This document shows, one piece after another, positions 16,472 to 25,440 of a stretch of 64,000 bases of DNA. The translations under genes were made by a program, and so were the position numbers. The notes below the pieces were generated by a model. The model had not been told where the DNA came from. It searched no databases and worked only from the letters and a program-made list of their open reading frames with translations. The DNA comes from Ochrobactrum sp. BTU1 (GTDB taxonomy: Bacteria; Pseudomonadota; Alphaproteobacteria; Rhizobiales; Rhizobiaceae): contig CP076356.1 of assembly GCA_018798825.1 (NCBI GenBank), positions 558,001 through 622,000 of the forward strand. Direction: 5' to 3'. Position 1 is the stretch's first letter; every line of letters begins with the position of its first letter.

Positions 16472-17032
16472 TTCGAACACCTTTCCTCAGCGCTGCGCGG
16501 TTAATGTTGGCCAACCTATGTCATTGTTTTGGTTTATTTCTCACCCAGCGACTGTCCGACTGCGCATTCTGCAAAACGTTTCTTTCAACGTTTGCCCCCG
16601 GACTTTAAGTTGGTTGAGCCATTTGACTGCCTGCAGACTTATCCCGCTCTTCGGGACTGCCGGCAAAAGACATATTTGCTATATTAGTACAATTTAATTT
16701 GAATATTTCCTTCTCTAAATATCGAAATGAAATCTTCCCAAAAAGATGAGCATTCATTTTTTTATATATTTGTAACTTTAATAGTGTTATTCTATTGGAT
16801 ATCGATATATTATCGTAATTGTTTTATATTTTTTAAGAAACTATATATAAATGAAACTTGCTATCTAAATTAATAATATTCTAATTTTTGCTTAAGATAA
16901 ATCATAGGGATATTTATACTGATAATCTTAAATCACCAGTTTGGCTTAGAATTTTCCAGTTAGATTTACCATGGCCAAAGGCCTGATGTCCAAATTTGTT
17001 TTAGGTATATTTATTTTAATGGAGGCTGTGCC
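16472..17032. other. Divergent, very AT-rich intergenic region
   Basis: 561 bases between divergent genes. About 16680-16960 is extremely AT-rich, with T/A tracts such as TTTTTTTATATATTTG, unlike anything in the 22-64 kb part. It should be bent and a natural target for xenogeneic silencers (MucR/H-NS-like). Promoters for both flanking genes must lie here. GGAGG at 17022 serves the right-hand gene. Confidence 0.5.
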
Positions 17033-17980
17033 ATGCACAGGTTCACAACGACGCTAGTAATCATCGCAGCTGCCGAAATACTGTTCACCGTCGTCCCCGC
17101 CTTTGCGCAGTGTCGCTCAGAGAGAGACCGCCCGGTGCCCAACCTGGAGGCTCAAGTAGCAAATCGTCAGCTGGCCGCTCTGTACGGTATTCAGCGAGCG
17201 CGAAAATGTTCAGTTGGAGACGCTCAGAACGGACTCTTCAACGCTTGTCGGGATATCGCTCTGCGCATTGCCCAAACGCAGCAAACCCTTAACACTTTGC
17301 GCCCCTCACTGCCCTGCAGTTCGACGCGCAAGCCTACGGTTCCCAAAGAGAAGGGCAAGAAAGCTTCAGCACTTGTCGAAAAAGGACGGATTAGTAGCTC
17401 TCGGACGACGAGCAATCAAACTGCGATGCGTGCCAGTCAGCCGATAAACAAGACATCACGGCGGCCACCGCTTTATTGCGTCCGCCTCACGGACGGTTAC
17501 TACGTCCCCGCCCCTCATTCACAATTTGACCAGCAAGGCGGCAATGACGCGGCTATTGCGCAATGCCGGTTTATATGTGAAACCGACAATGTCGAACTTT
17601 ACACTCTGCGCGATCGCAATCATGAAACCACGACTATGGTATCGGTGACATCAGGACGCGCCTACACGGAGCTGCCGACTGCTTTCAACTATCAAAGCGA
17701 TGTTAACTTTAAACGTTGCAATTGGTCGCGCTATGTTGATCTCGTTGCCGGTCGACGGGCACTGCGCAAAACTGTTGCAGGGCAACGCGGAATGACGATT
17801 CCAACGCCGCGAGCACGGCCTCAAACGCCTCGAGAAGAAACGATTACCCCACCGATCCACGGTGAGAGCTACTTTCCCATGATTGAACAATACATCCGCG
17901 TTGTTGGCGCACCACTCATAGAGCACCGTGCAAGCGCGTTGAAGCATGGTCAGCTAGGGCCAACCTCATCAGAGCCATGA
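17033..17980 (+). CDS. DUF2865-like exported protein
   Basis: A 315-residue exported protein with a signal peptide ending near AFAQ (residue 26). Residues 27-100 form a Cys-containing helical section; a basic, Ser/Lys-rich linker follows, and from about residue 142 comes the domain PPLYCVRLTDGYYVPAPHSQ with AIAQCRFICETDNVELYTLR, the pattern of DUF2865 proteins common in Hyphomicrobiales. Their function is unknown; a periplasmic or envelope role is likely. A strong GGAGG site precedes the ATG. Monocistronic. Confidence 0.7.
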   Translation: MHRFTTTLVIIAAAEILFTVVPAFAQCRSERDRPVPNLEAQVANRQLAALYGIQRARKCSVGDAQNGLFNACRDIALRIAQTQQTLNTLRPSLPCSSTRKPTVPKEKGKKASALVEKGRISSSRTTSNQTAMRASQPINKTSRRPPLYCVRLTDGYYVPAPHSQFDQQGGNDAAIAQCRFICETDNVELYTLRDRNHETTTMVSVTSGRAYTELPTAFNYQSDVNFKRCNWSRYVDLVAGRRALRKTVAGQRGMTIPTPRARPQTPREETITPPIHGESYFPMIEQYIRVVGAPLIEHRASALKHGQLGPTSSEP

Positions 17981-18308
17981 TATTGCATCGATACATCAAG
18001 CGCTAGCACCAGGCTCATATCGTGAGTGCGGCTTGCTTGCATGACAGTCCGAAAGGCTAGCGGCACGCTGACGAAAGGTGCATAACCGCGTTCAAACAAT
18101 TACACTTAGACGAGCGATATCCTTGACGTCTCTCACTCTCCTGGTAGCCCGCTGACGTTAATAGTCAACCGCAAGAGTTGGCCAAAATTGCTTGCTGTGC
18201 TCACGGTATATTCCAAACGTTAGGAGAGTTGAATGCGCCGTTAGGAACCACCTTAAGTTGCGTTTGTTCATATTATCGGCGGGCGTGAAACAAAATTGGA
18301 CAGGTGCC
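17981..18308. other. Intergenic, nothing recognised
   Basis: 328 bases. The frame of the downstream PepSY-like gene is open back to 18192, but without a ribosome site, so this is treated as its upstream region. Confidence 0.4.
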
Positions 18309-18638
18309 ATGAATAAATTTGCGACTTTAGCTGCAGTGATGATCTCGGCTCTGGTTTCCACAGCAGCGCCCTCGAATGCACAGAGCATCGAGCTCGGCCC
18401 CAACGGCATCCAAATAAATCCGGACGGCAGCCGCCAAATCTATCGTGAACGTAACACCGATCGTGGCGAAATCAGTGAGCGCCGGGCTGCAAGAATTGCA
18501 CGCGAAGAAGGTATGGAAGAGGTAGAAAGTGTATCGCGTCGCCGCGGCGTTTATGTCATACGTGGCATCGACAGGCGCAATAACGACATGCGCGTCGTTA
18601 TTGATCGCCGAAGCGGCGAAGTGTTGGAAGTCCGATAA
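18309..18638 (+). CDS. Secreted PepSY-like domain protein
   Basis: A 109-residue protein with signal peptide MNKFATLAAVMISALVSTAA (cleavage near SNA). The mature part, IYRERNTDRGEISERRAARI, then AREEGMEEVESVSRRRGVYV and VVIDRRSGEVLEVR, follows the PepSY pattern: a helix with EEAARIA-type residues, then a beta hairpin ending in DxxTGEVL. Such small PepSY proteins are periplasmic, possibly peptidase inhibitors. The ATG at 18309 is preferred over the frame's extension to 18192 because it restores the signal peptide. Very Arg-rich mature sequence. Confidence 0.7.
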   Translation: MNKFATLAAVMISALVSTAAPSNAQSIELGPNGIQINPDGSRQIYRERNTDRGEISERRAARIAREEGMEEVESVSRRRGVYVIRGIDRRNNDMRVVIDRRSGEVLEVR

Positions 18639-19018
18639 CTTACTGCATTCTTGCGATGATCGGGCGGCTCGTTAGAGCTTATGCGCGCTCAAACACGGTA
18701 CGGAGAGAAACGCGATATAAAGCGTCTCAATGCATAGATGCCATAACGGAAATGATCGCAGATTCTGCCCTGGCAGAACAGTAGTATGCCAGGGTCCTAT
18801 TCTCGCCACTTGGCGAACAAGGTTGCGGCTGTCGAGCTCGGACCAATGTGATGCAGGAGCCCAGCAGCTTTATCGAATATTGCCGCCCGCAAACTGACTG
18901 AGAGAAATCAAGCTCGCTAGATTCAGGCTTGAAATCTGATTTTCGTTGTAGCAAATTTAGACCTCGCACATCAGTGTCATTAGAAAGCTCTTTTCGTCTC
19001 GCGTCGGGGGTTCTAAAA
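18639..19018. other. Intergenic, nothing recognised
   Basis: 380 bases between the PepSY-like gene and the next small gene. Frames on the minus strand lack start signals and motifs. Confidence 0.35.
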
Positions 19019-19291
19019 ATGCCATTGTTCAACAGTTCCAGTCACGTCTATTCTTCTGATGAGGTGGAAGCGTTGCGCCGCTGTTTTTCAAATGCAGCCA
19101 TCATGCTCAATGAAAAAGGCCGCGACTACAGCGACGCTGATCTCGCTCAAGCAATCATCAAACTATTCGATAGTGGGCTACGCGACCTTGATCAGCTGTC
19201 CGAGCTCGCTGCTCGCTTGATTGATCTTGATACAAAGAACGAGGTCACTGTCGCTGAAACCATCGTGGCCAATCGCAAATCCCCACCATGA
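19019..19291 (+). CDS. Small conserved-looking hypothetical protein
   Basis: A 90-residue soluble protein, MPLFNSSSHVYSSDEVEALR followed by a helical body with SDADLAQAIIKLFDSGLRDL and DQLSELAARLI. The composition is that of a genuine alpha-helical protein, and the frame has good codon use. There is no strong ribosome site before ATG 19019. The function is unknown; small helical proteins of this size with SDxDLAxAI segments occur widely in Hyphomicrobiales. Confidence 0.55.
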   Translation: MPLFNSSSHVYSSDEVEALRRCFSNAAIMLNEKGRDYSDADLAQAIIKLFDSGLRDLDQLSELAARLIDLDTKNEVTVAETIVANRKSPP

Positions 19292-19352
19292 GTGAGGAAC
19301 AAACTCGTCACCTCCGTTGTTACATCCCCATATATAACGAAAGAATGTGCGG

Positions 19353-19547
19353 ATGTCGTTGCATAACAGCCTCCTTCGAGCCGCCCGCCGCATCGTGGCG
19401 GGACATAAGAAGCATCGTATTGAACCAAGCGATGCGATTGGCGGCGCAATTGCTGCACTCAGTGAGACATCGGCCCCGAGACACGAAGATGAATTTGCCG
19501 ATCTGCTCCAACGATTGGATGAAGCCGAGAAAAAGACCTCCAATTAA
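19353..19547 (+). CDS. Small hypothetical protein
   Basis: A 64-residue frame, MSLHNSLLRAARRIVAGHKK, then AIGGAIAALSETSAPRHEDE and a helical end FADLLQRLDEAEKK. It follows the previous small gene by about 60 bases on the same strand and could share its transcript. The start codon choice (ATG 19353 or GTG 19347) is open, and there is no clear ribosome site. Confidence 0.4.
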   Translation: MSLHNSLLRAARRIVAGHKKHRIEPSDAIGGAIAALSETSAPRHEDEFADLLQRLDEAEKKTSN

Positions 19548-20164
19548 ATGCTTAAGCAAATGGTTGGTTTATTTGTCTTCTACCACGCAGCCGGACCAGC
19601 CAGCGACACTGGGTTACGCCTTTTCTTAGCGCGTGGAATAAACGTTGGAATGGCTTTGAAAAGGCCGTACTCATCGTGGATGGCCGGTAGCCTTCCAGGG
19701 CTTCTTTCATGTGGATTCCGACCAGCATCGAAAATATCAGCAAGAAAGTACTGAAGAGGTGCCCCTTGGGAGAGAAGCTTCTTTGCGCGCCGCTCCCAGC
19801 CGGGATCGGCAATGTCTGATCACTTTCCGCATGCCTTTTCAATTTCTTCCCGTCATGCAAGCTCGATCAGCCGCGGGAACCAAAACGTGACAAGGCCAAC
19901 ACACTAAGTCGTCGCTCAATGGGCGGGCATGAGATTCTCGCTGTTACGTGGTCAACTGCCGGATGACGCGAAGGTTCGAGGCGGCTTACCGGTGTTGCGT
20001 AAATTGATTTCCGATAACAAGATTACATTACTATATTGCTATCTTTTTGAGTATTAACTTATATAACAAAGAATATAGTTGTGATTCCAAATGTGATTTA
20101 TATCCCCTTATTATCGGCAATATTGCTTCTTACTTGATAAGAATAATTTTTAAGGAATGAATAA
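19548..20164. other. Intergenic, nothing recognised
   Basis: 617 bases. Overlapping frames on both strands at 19548-19860 lack start signals and known motifs. From about 20010 the sequence is AT-rich and leads to the AAGGA site of the next gene. Confidence 0.35.
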
Positions 20165-20515
20165 ATGACATATAGATTTTATATTTTTCTAATGTTGGCT
20201 TTCTTAATCAGCCCCTCATCGCAGGCCAGTCCGCTGCCGGCGCCGTCACCAGCCATCCAACAGATTGATTTCTTTTGCGGACCGGGCTGGCACCTGGAGT
20301 ACCGACACTGTGAACCCAACCACACACCTATACCATGGGGATGGAGGCCGATCCCGCGCTATCCGCACTATTACAACCCATATCCCAATAGCAGTCCCGA
20401 TCCCCGGCCATACGACCCCTATAACAACCCGGACGCGCGGCCTTACGATCCCTATGAGAGGCCCGATTATCCAAAACCGCACCGTTCACACTGGAGCTTC
20501 AGCTTTTATGGTTGA
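20165..20515 (+). CDS. Secreted Pro/Tyr-rich repeat protein
   Basis: A 116-residue exported protein with signal peptide (FYIFLMLAFLISPSSQAS, cleavage about residue 22). The mature N-terminus has FFCGPGWHLEYRHCEPN, a Gly-Cys-Gly-type motif that in related proteins precedes low-complexity repeats. It is followed by a Pro/Tyr-rich stretch in which RPYDPYNNPDA and RPYDPYERPDY form two tandem copies. AAGGA precedes the ATG. Such proteins are probably envelope-associated; no reaction is known. Confidence 0.65.
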   Translation: MTYRFYIFLMLAFLISPSSQASPLPAPSPAIQQIDFFCGPGWHLEYRHCEPNHTPIPWGWRPIPRYPHYYNPYPNSSPDPRPYDPYNNPDARPYDPYERPDYPKPHRSHWSFSFYG

Positions 20516-21051
20516 ACCTTATGGCCATATCGCGGTTGATACTGAATATAAGGCGAGTTTTGGTCACAGCACATGAGACCTCTCAACCCTGCGCTTTTGG
20601 TCTGAAAATGTCTCAACGCGAAGTAAAGCAAGGACGAAAACCAGAGGTCACTTGAACTAACAGAATAGCCCATCGCTATTGAATAGCGGACTGCGAAAAT
20701 CTCAAAAATCGCATAAACTGCGGTGTCGTGACTGAACTCGCCACACCCATCAACGTCCATTTGTAAATTGAGACTTTTGTGAATGGTCATCTCTTCTATT
20801 CAACGATCACGAATTGCGCCGACATTCGTGTAACAAAAGCGATACAATGAAGTGGGTGATCTCTAGGTCCAGCTGCCGGAATTTTAGGTAGACATACGTC
20901 CGCTTCTTTCACTTCAGGTGCCCATTTAAAAGCATATTCTTAAAAGACCAGAGTGCACGTCGGATTTAAATATTTGACTACAGATCTGTTATTGCTACGA
21001 AGTTTATAGCCGTGTAGAAAAGATCGGCATTAACGAGTGAACGAGGAAATA
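20516..21051. other. Intergenic; leader of the cold-shock gene
   Basis: 536 bases without a convincing gene. The right 100 bases should contain the promoter and 5' untranslated leader of the cold-shock gene, ending in CGAGGAAAT before its ATG. Leaders of csp genes are often long and temperature-responsive, but I could not identify a conserved cold box. Confidence 0.4.
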
Positions 21052-21255
21052 ATGGCTACGGGAACAGTAAAATTTTTCAACCAGGATAAAGGCTTTGGCT
21101 TTATTACACCAGAAAGTGGCGGCGCTGATGTCTTCGTACATGTCACAGCCCTAGCGGACGGCGGCCCCCTTCGCGAAGGCCAGAGAGTCAGCTACGATGT
21201 CGGCCAAGATCGCAAAACAGGCAAATCGAAAGCCGAAAATGTAACCGCTCTCTAA
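21052..21255 (+). CDS. cspA: Cold-shock protein, CspA family
   Basis: A 67-residue single cold-shock domain binding single-stranded RNA/DNA. RNP1 KGFGFITPE lies at about residues 13-21 and RNP2 VFVHVTAL at about 27-34; the N-terminus [18 protein letters not shown] is canonical. The start is ATG 21052, preceded by GAGGAAAT; the frame runs upstream without a site. Alphaproteobacteria carry several copies, so the gene symbol is generic. Monocistronic. Confidence 0.95.
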   Translation: MATGTVKFFNQDKGFGFITPESGGADVFVHVTALADGGPLREGQRVSYDVGQDRKTGKSKAENVTAL

Positions 21256-21538
21256 GAACGGATTGGCTATCGCTACCCACTTGCTATTCTTTCGTCCCAT
21301 CTCGCAAGATCGTGAATTTTTCGGTTGGGGCGAAATTTCCAAACAATTTTTAAGAGCTCGCGATGGACAGTTCCACCTACCTCACGTCGGCATGATCATC
21401 GCCCCGCACCGCTTGGTCAAATAAAGCGGCGAAACACGCACCATCATCAATGCAGTTGTAACTACAGCAAACCAAAGACCTGCTCTCCACGCGATACCGG
21501 TGTGGAAAAGTCTGCCTCGATTGAACGAGGCAAACTAA

Positions 21539-21742
21539 TCAACTGCCAAAAATTGTCTTGCCACCCAAAGAAGATCCGCTCAGGCGTCCGGCGCGCTGCT
21601 GTCCCGCAGCCACTATAACTGCAGGTGAACCGTCTAGTGTGACAGAATGGTTTCCTTTCCTACCATCAGTTGTCTGAGCCGCAAATGCGGAGCCTGACAC
21701 CAGGATTGCACCAACAACCAATAGAGCCATAGTCTTCATCAT
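21539..21742 (-). CDS. Small exported protein
   Basis: A 67-residue protein with signal peptide MMKTMALLVVGAILVSGSAF (cleavage near AFA-AQ). The 45-residue mature part reads TTDGRKGNHSVTLDGSPAVI, then a Gly/Arg-rich end. AGGAGG precedes the two consecutive Met codons, so the start may be the second. There is no Cys and no known family. It is transcribed away from the next gene cluster. Confidence 0.6.
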   Translation of the reverse strand: MMKTMALLVVGAILVSGSAFAAQTTDGRKGNHSVTLDGSPAVIVAAGQQRAGRLSGSSLGGKTIFGS

Positions 21743-22025
21743 TCCTCCTTTGCTGACTAAGCCAGCTTACGCCAGATTATAAATCGATGTGCGGGCGCTA
21801 TCGCAACATCTCATATATATGAAGCGATTTTGATGCAGAGGCCCATACGGCATAGGTCGTATTTCAACACAGCTGGTGACTGAAAACCTGCGCGACTTCC
21901 TCTCCGGGAGGAGAAGTGCATGTTCAATCCTTGTTACGCCGACGCGCGCTGGACAAAGCCAGTCAAAGCTGGCAGTTGCTACCGAGTAGGGGCAATACGA
22001 ACCATCCCAATCGCTCTCGCTTCAC

Positions 22026-22826
22026 TCAGCTTTTCATGAAACGTAAAGCCCTTTGGATCTCGAAATAATCTGTTGCCTCAAATGTCACACATCTTGGTCC
22101 CGAGGGTCTCGCATTCGGATACCATGACGCGCGATAGGCGTCGCACGGATTGTTGAATTCTATCATAAGATTGAGCGAGGCTGCGATGGCAGGAACGGAA
22201 ACGGAAGTTCGGTCGCGAATTGCTGCCTCAACTCCTTCTCGAATAGCGATGCACGCTGCAGTCGGCGCGATCGATATCGAGGCCGCTCCATGTCCTTGCA
22301 TTGTCTCCACAGTTGTTATCCCGGGAACGAGCTTCTCTGCATCAGCGCATATGCCGGCATCCCCGGAAAGAAAGAGCGAGGGAACGTTATATCGCGCAGC
22401 ACAAAGTGCATTGATCGTGAATTCCGAGACAACCTCTTCATTCAGCGTAAGTCGCGAAATTCGCAGATTAAATGTATGAGCAAGCGGATTCGATTCAGTG
22501 CCTGCTTTCGAATGATAACCGATGTATAGCGCCCCGGCAAAATCGTCATCCAGACCGAACATCATCGAATCTGGATGCCCTGACCACCCGCGAACCACTT
22601 TCGCGTATTCTGGCAATCGATCGAGGATTAGATTGCGACCGGTGTCGTGGGCATCTTTTATTAATACTTCCCTGGCTCCAGCGGCTCGCGCGCCATCACA
22701 TGCAGCAACCACCTCCCGTGTCATCAATTCCCGAAACTCGTTATAATCGCGGTGACCGTGTTGTGCTTCGTCCCAGGACAGAATGCCGGCGGTTCCTTCC
22801 ATATCGGCGGAAATAAATATTTTCAT
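22026..22826 (-). CDS. dppA: M55 D-aminopeptidase, DppA-like
   Basis: A 266-residue cytoplasmic zinc peptidase of the DppA (M55) family, which releases D-amino acids from the N-terminus of short peptides. The metal ligands known from Bacillus DppA are all in place: Asp8 and Glu10 in SADMEG, His60 in KDAHD, and His105 in GYHSKAGT, with His117 in NPLAHTFN near the active site. AAGGAGG precedes the ATG. It is the last of a run of seven minus-strand genes (28415 to 22026) for peptide hydrolysis, amino-acid import and D-amino-acid transamination, which fixes its role in D-amino-acid salvage. The name dppA here means the M55 peptidase, not the dipeptide-binding protein. Confidence 0.85.
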   Translation of the reverse strand: MKIFISADMEGTAGILSWDEAQHGHRDYNEFRELMTREVVAACDGARAAGAREVLIKDAHDTGRNLILDRLPEYAKVVRGWSGHPDSMMFGLDDDFAGALYIGYHSKAGTESNPLAHTFNLRISRLTLNEEVVSEFTINALCAARYNVPSLFLSGDAGICADAEKLVPGITTVETMQGHGAASISIAPTAACIAIREGVEAAIRDRTSVSVPAIAASLNLMIEFNNPCDAYRASWYPNARPSGPRCVTFEATDYFEIQRALRFMKS

Positions 22827-22884
22827 GCTTCCTCCTTAACGTCCTTCTGTACTTAATGCCGTCCTGCAAACAGGTGTTCAGCTT

Positions 22885-23589
22885 CTAACGTTCGGCTTCG
22901 TTCGCAGCACTTATGAAGGCGTCAAAAATGCGGGCTCCTGGGTGTTCAGCTGGATCAAGGCGTTCAGGATGCCATTGAAGCCCAACCGCAAATGATTGAG
23001 ACGGGATCTCAATCGCTTCCACCACGCCGTCGGTTGCGCGGGCAGAAACAACGACATCGTTAGAGATTTCGACCAGTGCTTCACGATGGAAGGTGTTCAC
23101 AGTAAACGCCTGCGACCCAAATATACCTGCCATTCTCGTCCCCGGCGAAACCACAACACCGTGCATAAAGTCACGCCGGTCATGCATGATTGCATCAGGC
23201 CAAGATGCGTAAACGTCAGAAACCATTCGACAGCCATTTAGGCATCCTAGCATCTGCATGCCGTTGCAGATTCCCAACACAGCTTTGTCGTGCGCAAGAA
23301 AGCCTTCCATCAATGCAAGTTCAATCGCAAACCGATCGGAAAAAGGATAAGCAGACCGATCACCATCAACATACCAATCCTTTGGAAATTGGATCCGTCC
23401 TCCCACACTCAGAAAGCCGTCGAATTCCTCGATAACCCGGTCTACAATATCCGCTAAATAGGGAACTCCAAAAGGAACTCCTCCCGCGCGCCCAATAGCG
23501 GAGAAATAGTGTTTCGACGTCTCATATCGATCGCCGCCAGCACTAGTGTTTTCGTCCATGATCACTGCAATTCTAGGCCTATTTTTCAT
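22885..23589 (-). CDS. Class-I glutamine amidotransferase-like hydrolase (PuuD/C26 family)
   Basis: A 234-residue cytoplasmic hydrolase of the gamma-glutamyl-gamma-aminobutyrate hydrolase family. The nucleophile is Cys108 in GICNGMQML, and the His-Glu pair sits in LQWHPERLD near the C-terminus. Family members cut gamma-glutamyl amides such as gamma-Glu-GABA; the substrate here may instead be a gamma-D-glutamyl or other gamma-peptide, as suggested by the DppA- and DmpA-like neighbours. AAGG lies upstream of the ATG. Genes on both sides are on the same strand, with gaps of 37 and 58 bases. Confidence 0.8.
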   Translation of the reverse strand: MKNRPRIAVIMDENTSAGGDRYETSKHYFSAIGRAGGVPFGVPYLADIVDRVIEEFDGFLSVGGRIQFPKDWYVDGDRSAYPFSDRFAIELALMEGFLAHDKAVLGICNGMQMLGCLNGCRMVSDVYASWPDAIMHDRRDFMHGVVVSPGTRMAGIFGSQAFTVNTFHREALVEISNDVVVSARATDGVVEAIEIPSQSFAVGLQWHPERLDPAEHPGARIFDAFISAANEAER

Positions 23590-23626
23590 TTTTTTACCTT
23601 GGCTTTGAGGACGCTAGATCACGAGC

Positions 23627-24658
23627 TTAGCTCTTTCGGAGATAGTCAGCCAGCGATTGACGAGTATTACCCGCGCGACCAGTCACAGATTCTGCTGCAC
23701 ACATTGAGTTCAATACTGCCTCTTGCGTCGCTTCTGTTGCAGCACGAAACAGCGTATCAATGCGGTTCTCATTTAATAGCGCAATTGATATAAAATCGCT
23801 TTTCTCATCGTGGTTAAACGTGGAACCAGTGGAGAAGCCAATCGCTATATCACCGCTTCCGTGCCCCCAGAAAGCGCCAAGACGAGCCAGGCCAGCGCCG
23901 CATCGCGTTGTAACGCGTTTAAGCTGCCGGTGTTCTAAAGGAACGTTGGTAGCTAACACAACAATGACTGAACCTTTCTCAGCTTCTGCTTCTGCGTCGG
24001 GCGACGGATGTCGCCCGTCCGGCAGCAAAAGATCGCCAGCACGGCCAAAATTGGTCAGGGTTAAAACACCAATGTGATAAGTGCTTCCGTTCAACTCAAA
24101 TTTGCGGGATGCTGTGCCAATCCCGCCCTTGAAACCGAAACACGTCATTCCTGTGCCCGCTCCAACATTCCCCTGTGCCAGATCGGAACTTGCAGCTTCC
24201 AATGCAAAACGCGCATGATCTTCTGTGATGGCCATTGCCTGAATATCGTTCAGCGGACCGTCATTGCATTCCAGAACAACTGGATTGACAGTTGCCGTGC
24301 TTCGGCCAATATCCGTATTGGTCGTAATAGCGTTCCTGATGAGGGCGTTCGCACATGTGCCAACACCAAAAGTGTTGGTGAGTAATATCGGCGTTTCAAG
24401 TGTTCCAAGTTCTTCAACCTGTATGAGACCGGTGCTCTTGCCAAAGCCGTTGATAATTTCGCAAGCAGCCATGACTTTGTTACGATACAAATTGCCGTCA
24501 TGGGGAAGAATGGCTGTAACACCGGTATTCACGTCTCCCTCGCGTAAAGTGTAATGTCCGACCATCACACCCGGAACGTCGGTAATCGAATTTCTAGAAC
24601 CTGTTGGCATAACACCGCAGACGATTCCGAAGTCGCGCGCCGTTCCCGTCATTGCCAT
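23627..24658 (-). CDS. P1-family peptidase, DmpA-like aminopeptidase
   Basis: A 343-residue Ntn-type hydrolase of the P1 family, whose founder is the L-aminopeptidase/D-amidase DmpA of Ochrobactrum anthropi. The autoprocessing site is visible as Gly229-Ser230 in EKGSVIVVLATNVPL; cleavage there frees Ser230 as N-terminal nucleophile and gives alpha and beta chains. TNTFGVGTCANALI and GNVGAGTGMTCFGFKGGIGT are further family blocks. DmpA releases small residues (D-Ala, Gly) from peptides and amides, in line with the D-aminopeptidase and D-transaminase in the same operon. The start is ATG at 24658 after AAAGGG. Confidence 0.85.
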   Translation of the reverse strand: MAMTGTARDFGIVCGVMPTGSRNSITDVPGVMVGHYTLREGDVNTGVTAILPHDGNLYRNKVMAACEIINGFGKSTGLIQVEELGTLETPILLTNTFGVGTCANALIRNAITTNTDIGRSTATVNPVVLECNDGPLNDIQAMAITEDHARFALEAASSDLAQGNVGAGTGMTCFGFKGGIGTASRKFELNGSTYHIGVLTLTNFGRAGDLLLPDGRHPSPDAEAEAEKGSVIVVLATNVPLEHRQLKRVTTRCGAGLARLGAFWGHGSGDIAIGFSTGSTFNHDEKSDFISIALLNENRIDTLFRAATEATQEAVLNSMCAAESVTGRAGNTRQSLADYLRKS

Positions 24659-24686
24659 ACCCTTTGTGTTTCACAATAGTTCACGA

Positions 24687-25430
24687 TTAAAGTCTTCCGG
24701 CTTCGATTATTCGCTTGAGGAAGGCTTGAGTACGCTCTCCCTGCGGATTGCCAAAGATCTGCGACGGCGGCCCCTCCTCGTAGACCTTACCGCTTTGCAA
24801 AAAGCAGACCTTATCCGCAACTTCGCGCGCGAAACCCATTTCGTGTGTGGCCAAAACCATTGTCATCCCCTTGGTGGCCAGATCCCGAACAATGTCCAGC
24901 ACTTCGGATACCAACTCAGGATCCAACGCGGAGGTGATCTCGTCAAGCAGGAGAAGCGTGGGATCCATAGTCAGGGCACGCACTATTGCCACACGCTGCT
25001 GTTGACCGCCGGACAGCCTATCAGGATACTCATTCGCCTTGTGATCAAGCCCGATGCGCGCGAGAAGTGCCAAGCCTTTCTCTCGCGCTTCATGGGCGCG
25101 CATGCCCAGAACTTTTGTGGGCCCTAGTGTCACGTTCTCCATCACTGTCATATGGGGAAATAGATTGTAGCCTTGGAACACGATACCAATTTCGCGACGT
25201 AAAATATCCAAATCCACGCCGGACCCAGTCACTCGATCGCCATGCAACCGTATCTCACCGGCGTCGATTGTTTCGAGCCGATTGATGCAGCGCAGCAACG
25301 TGGATTTTCCGCAACCCGAAGGTCCGATAAGGCACACTACCTGATGCTGCTCAATATTCAGACTAATCCCTGAGAGAACTTCCAAAGCGCCGTAACGCTT
25401 GACTGCTTTGTCTATTTCAACGAGTGCCAT
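24687..25430 (-). CDS. Polar amino-acid ABC transporter, ATP-binding protein
   Basis: A 247-residue ATPase of the GlnQ/HisP type. Walker A GPSGCGKST, signature LSGGQQQR and Walker B LLLLDEITSALDPE are intact, with the switch His in ATHEMGFA. The ATG at 25430 follows GGAGAAAG; the frame's earlier Met lacks a ribosome site. It powers the permease encoded just upstream (10-base gap) and the binding protein beyond it. Confidence 0.9.
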   Translation of the reverse strand: MALVEIDKAVKRYGALEVLSGISLNIEQHQVVCLIGPSGCGKSTLLRCINRLETIDAGEIRLHGDRVTGSGVDLDILRREIGIVFQGYNLFPHMTVMENVTLGPTKVLGMRAHEAREKGLALLARIGLDHKANEYPDRLSGGQQQRVAIVRALTMDPTLLLLDEITSALDPELVSEVLDIVRDLATKGMTMVLATHEMGFAREVADKVCFLQSGKVYEEGPPSQIFGNPQGERTQAFLKRIIEAGRL

Positions 25431-25440
25431 GGTCTTTCTC

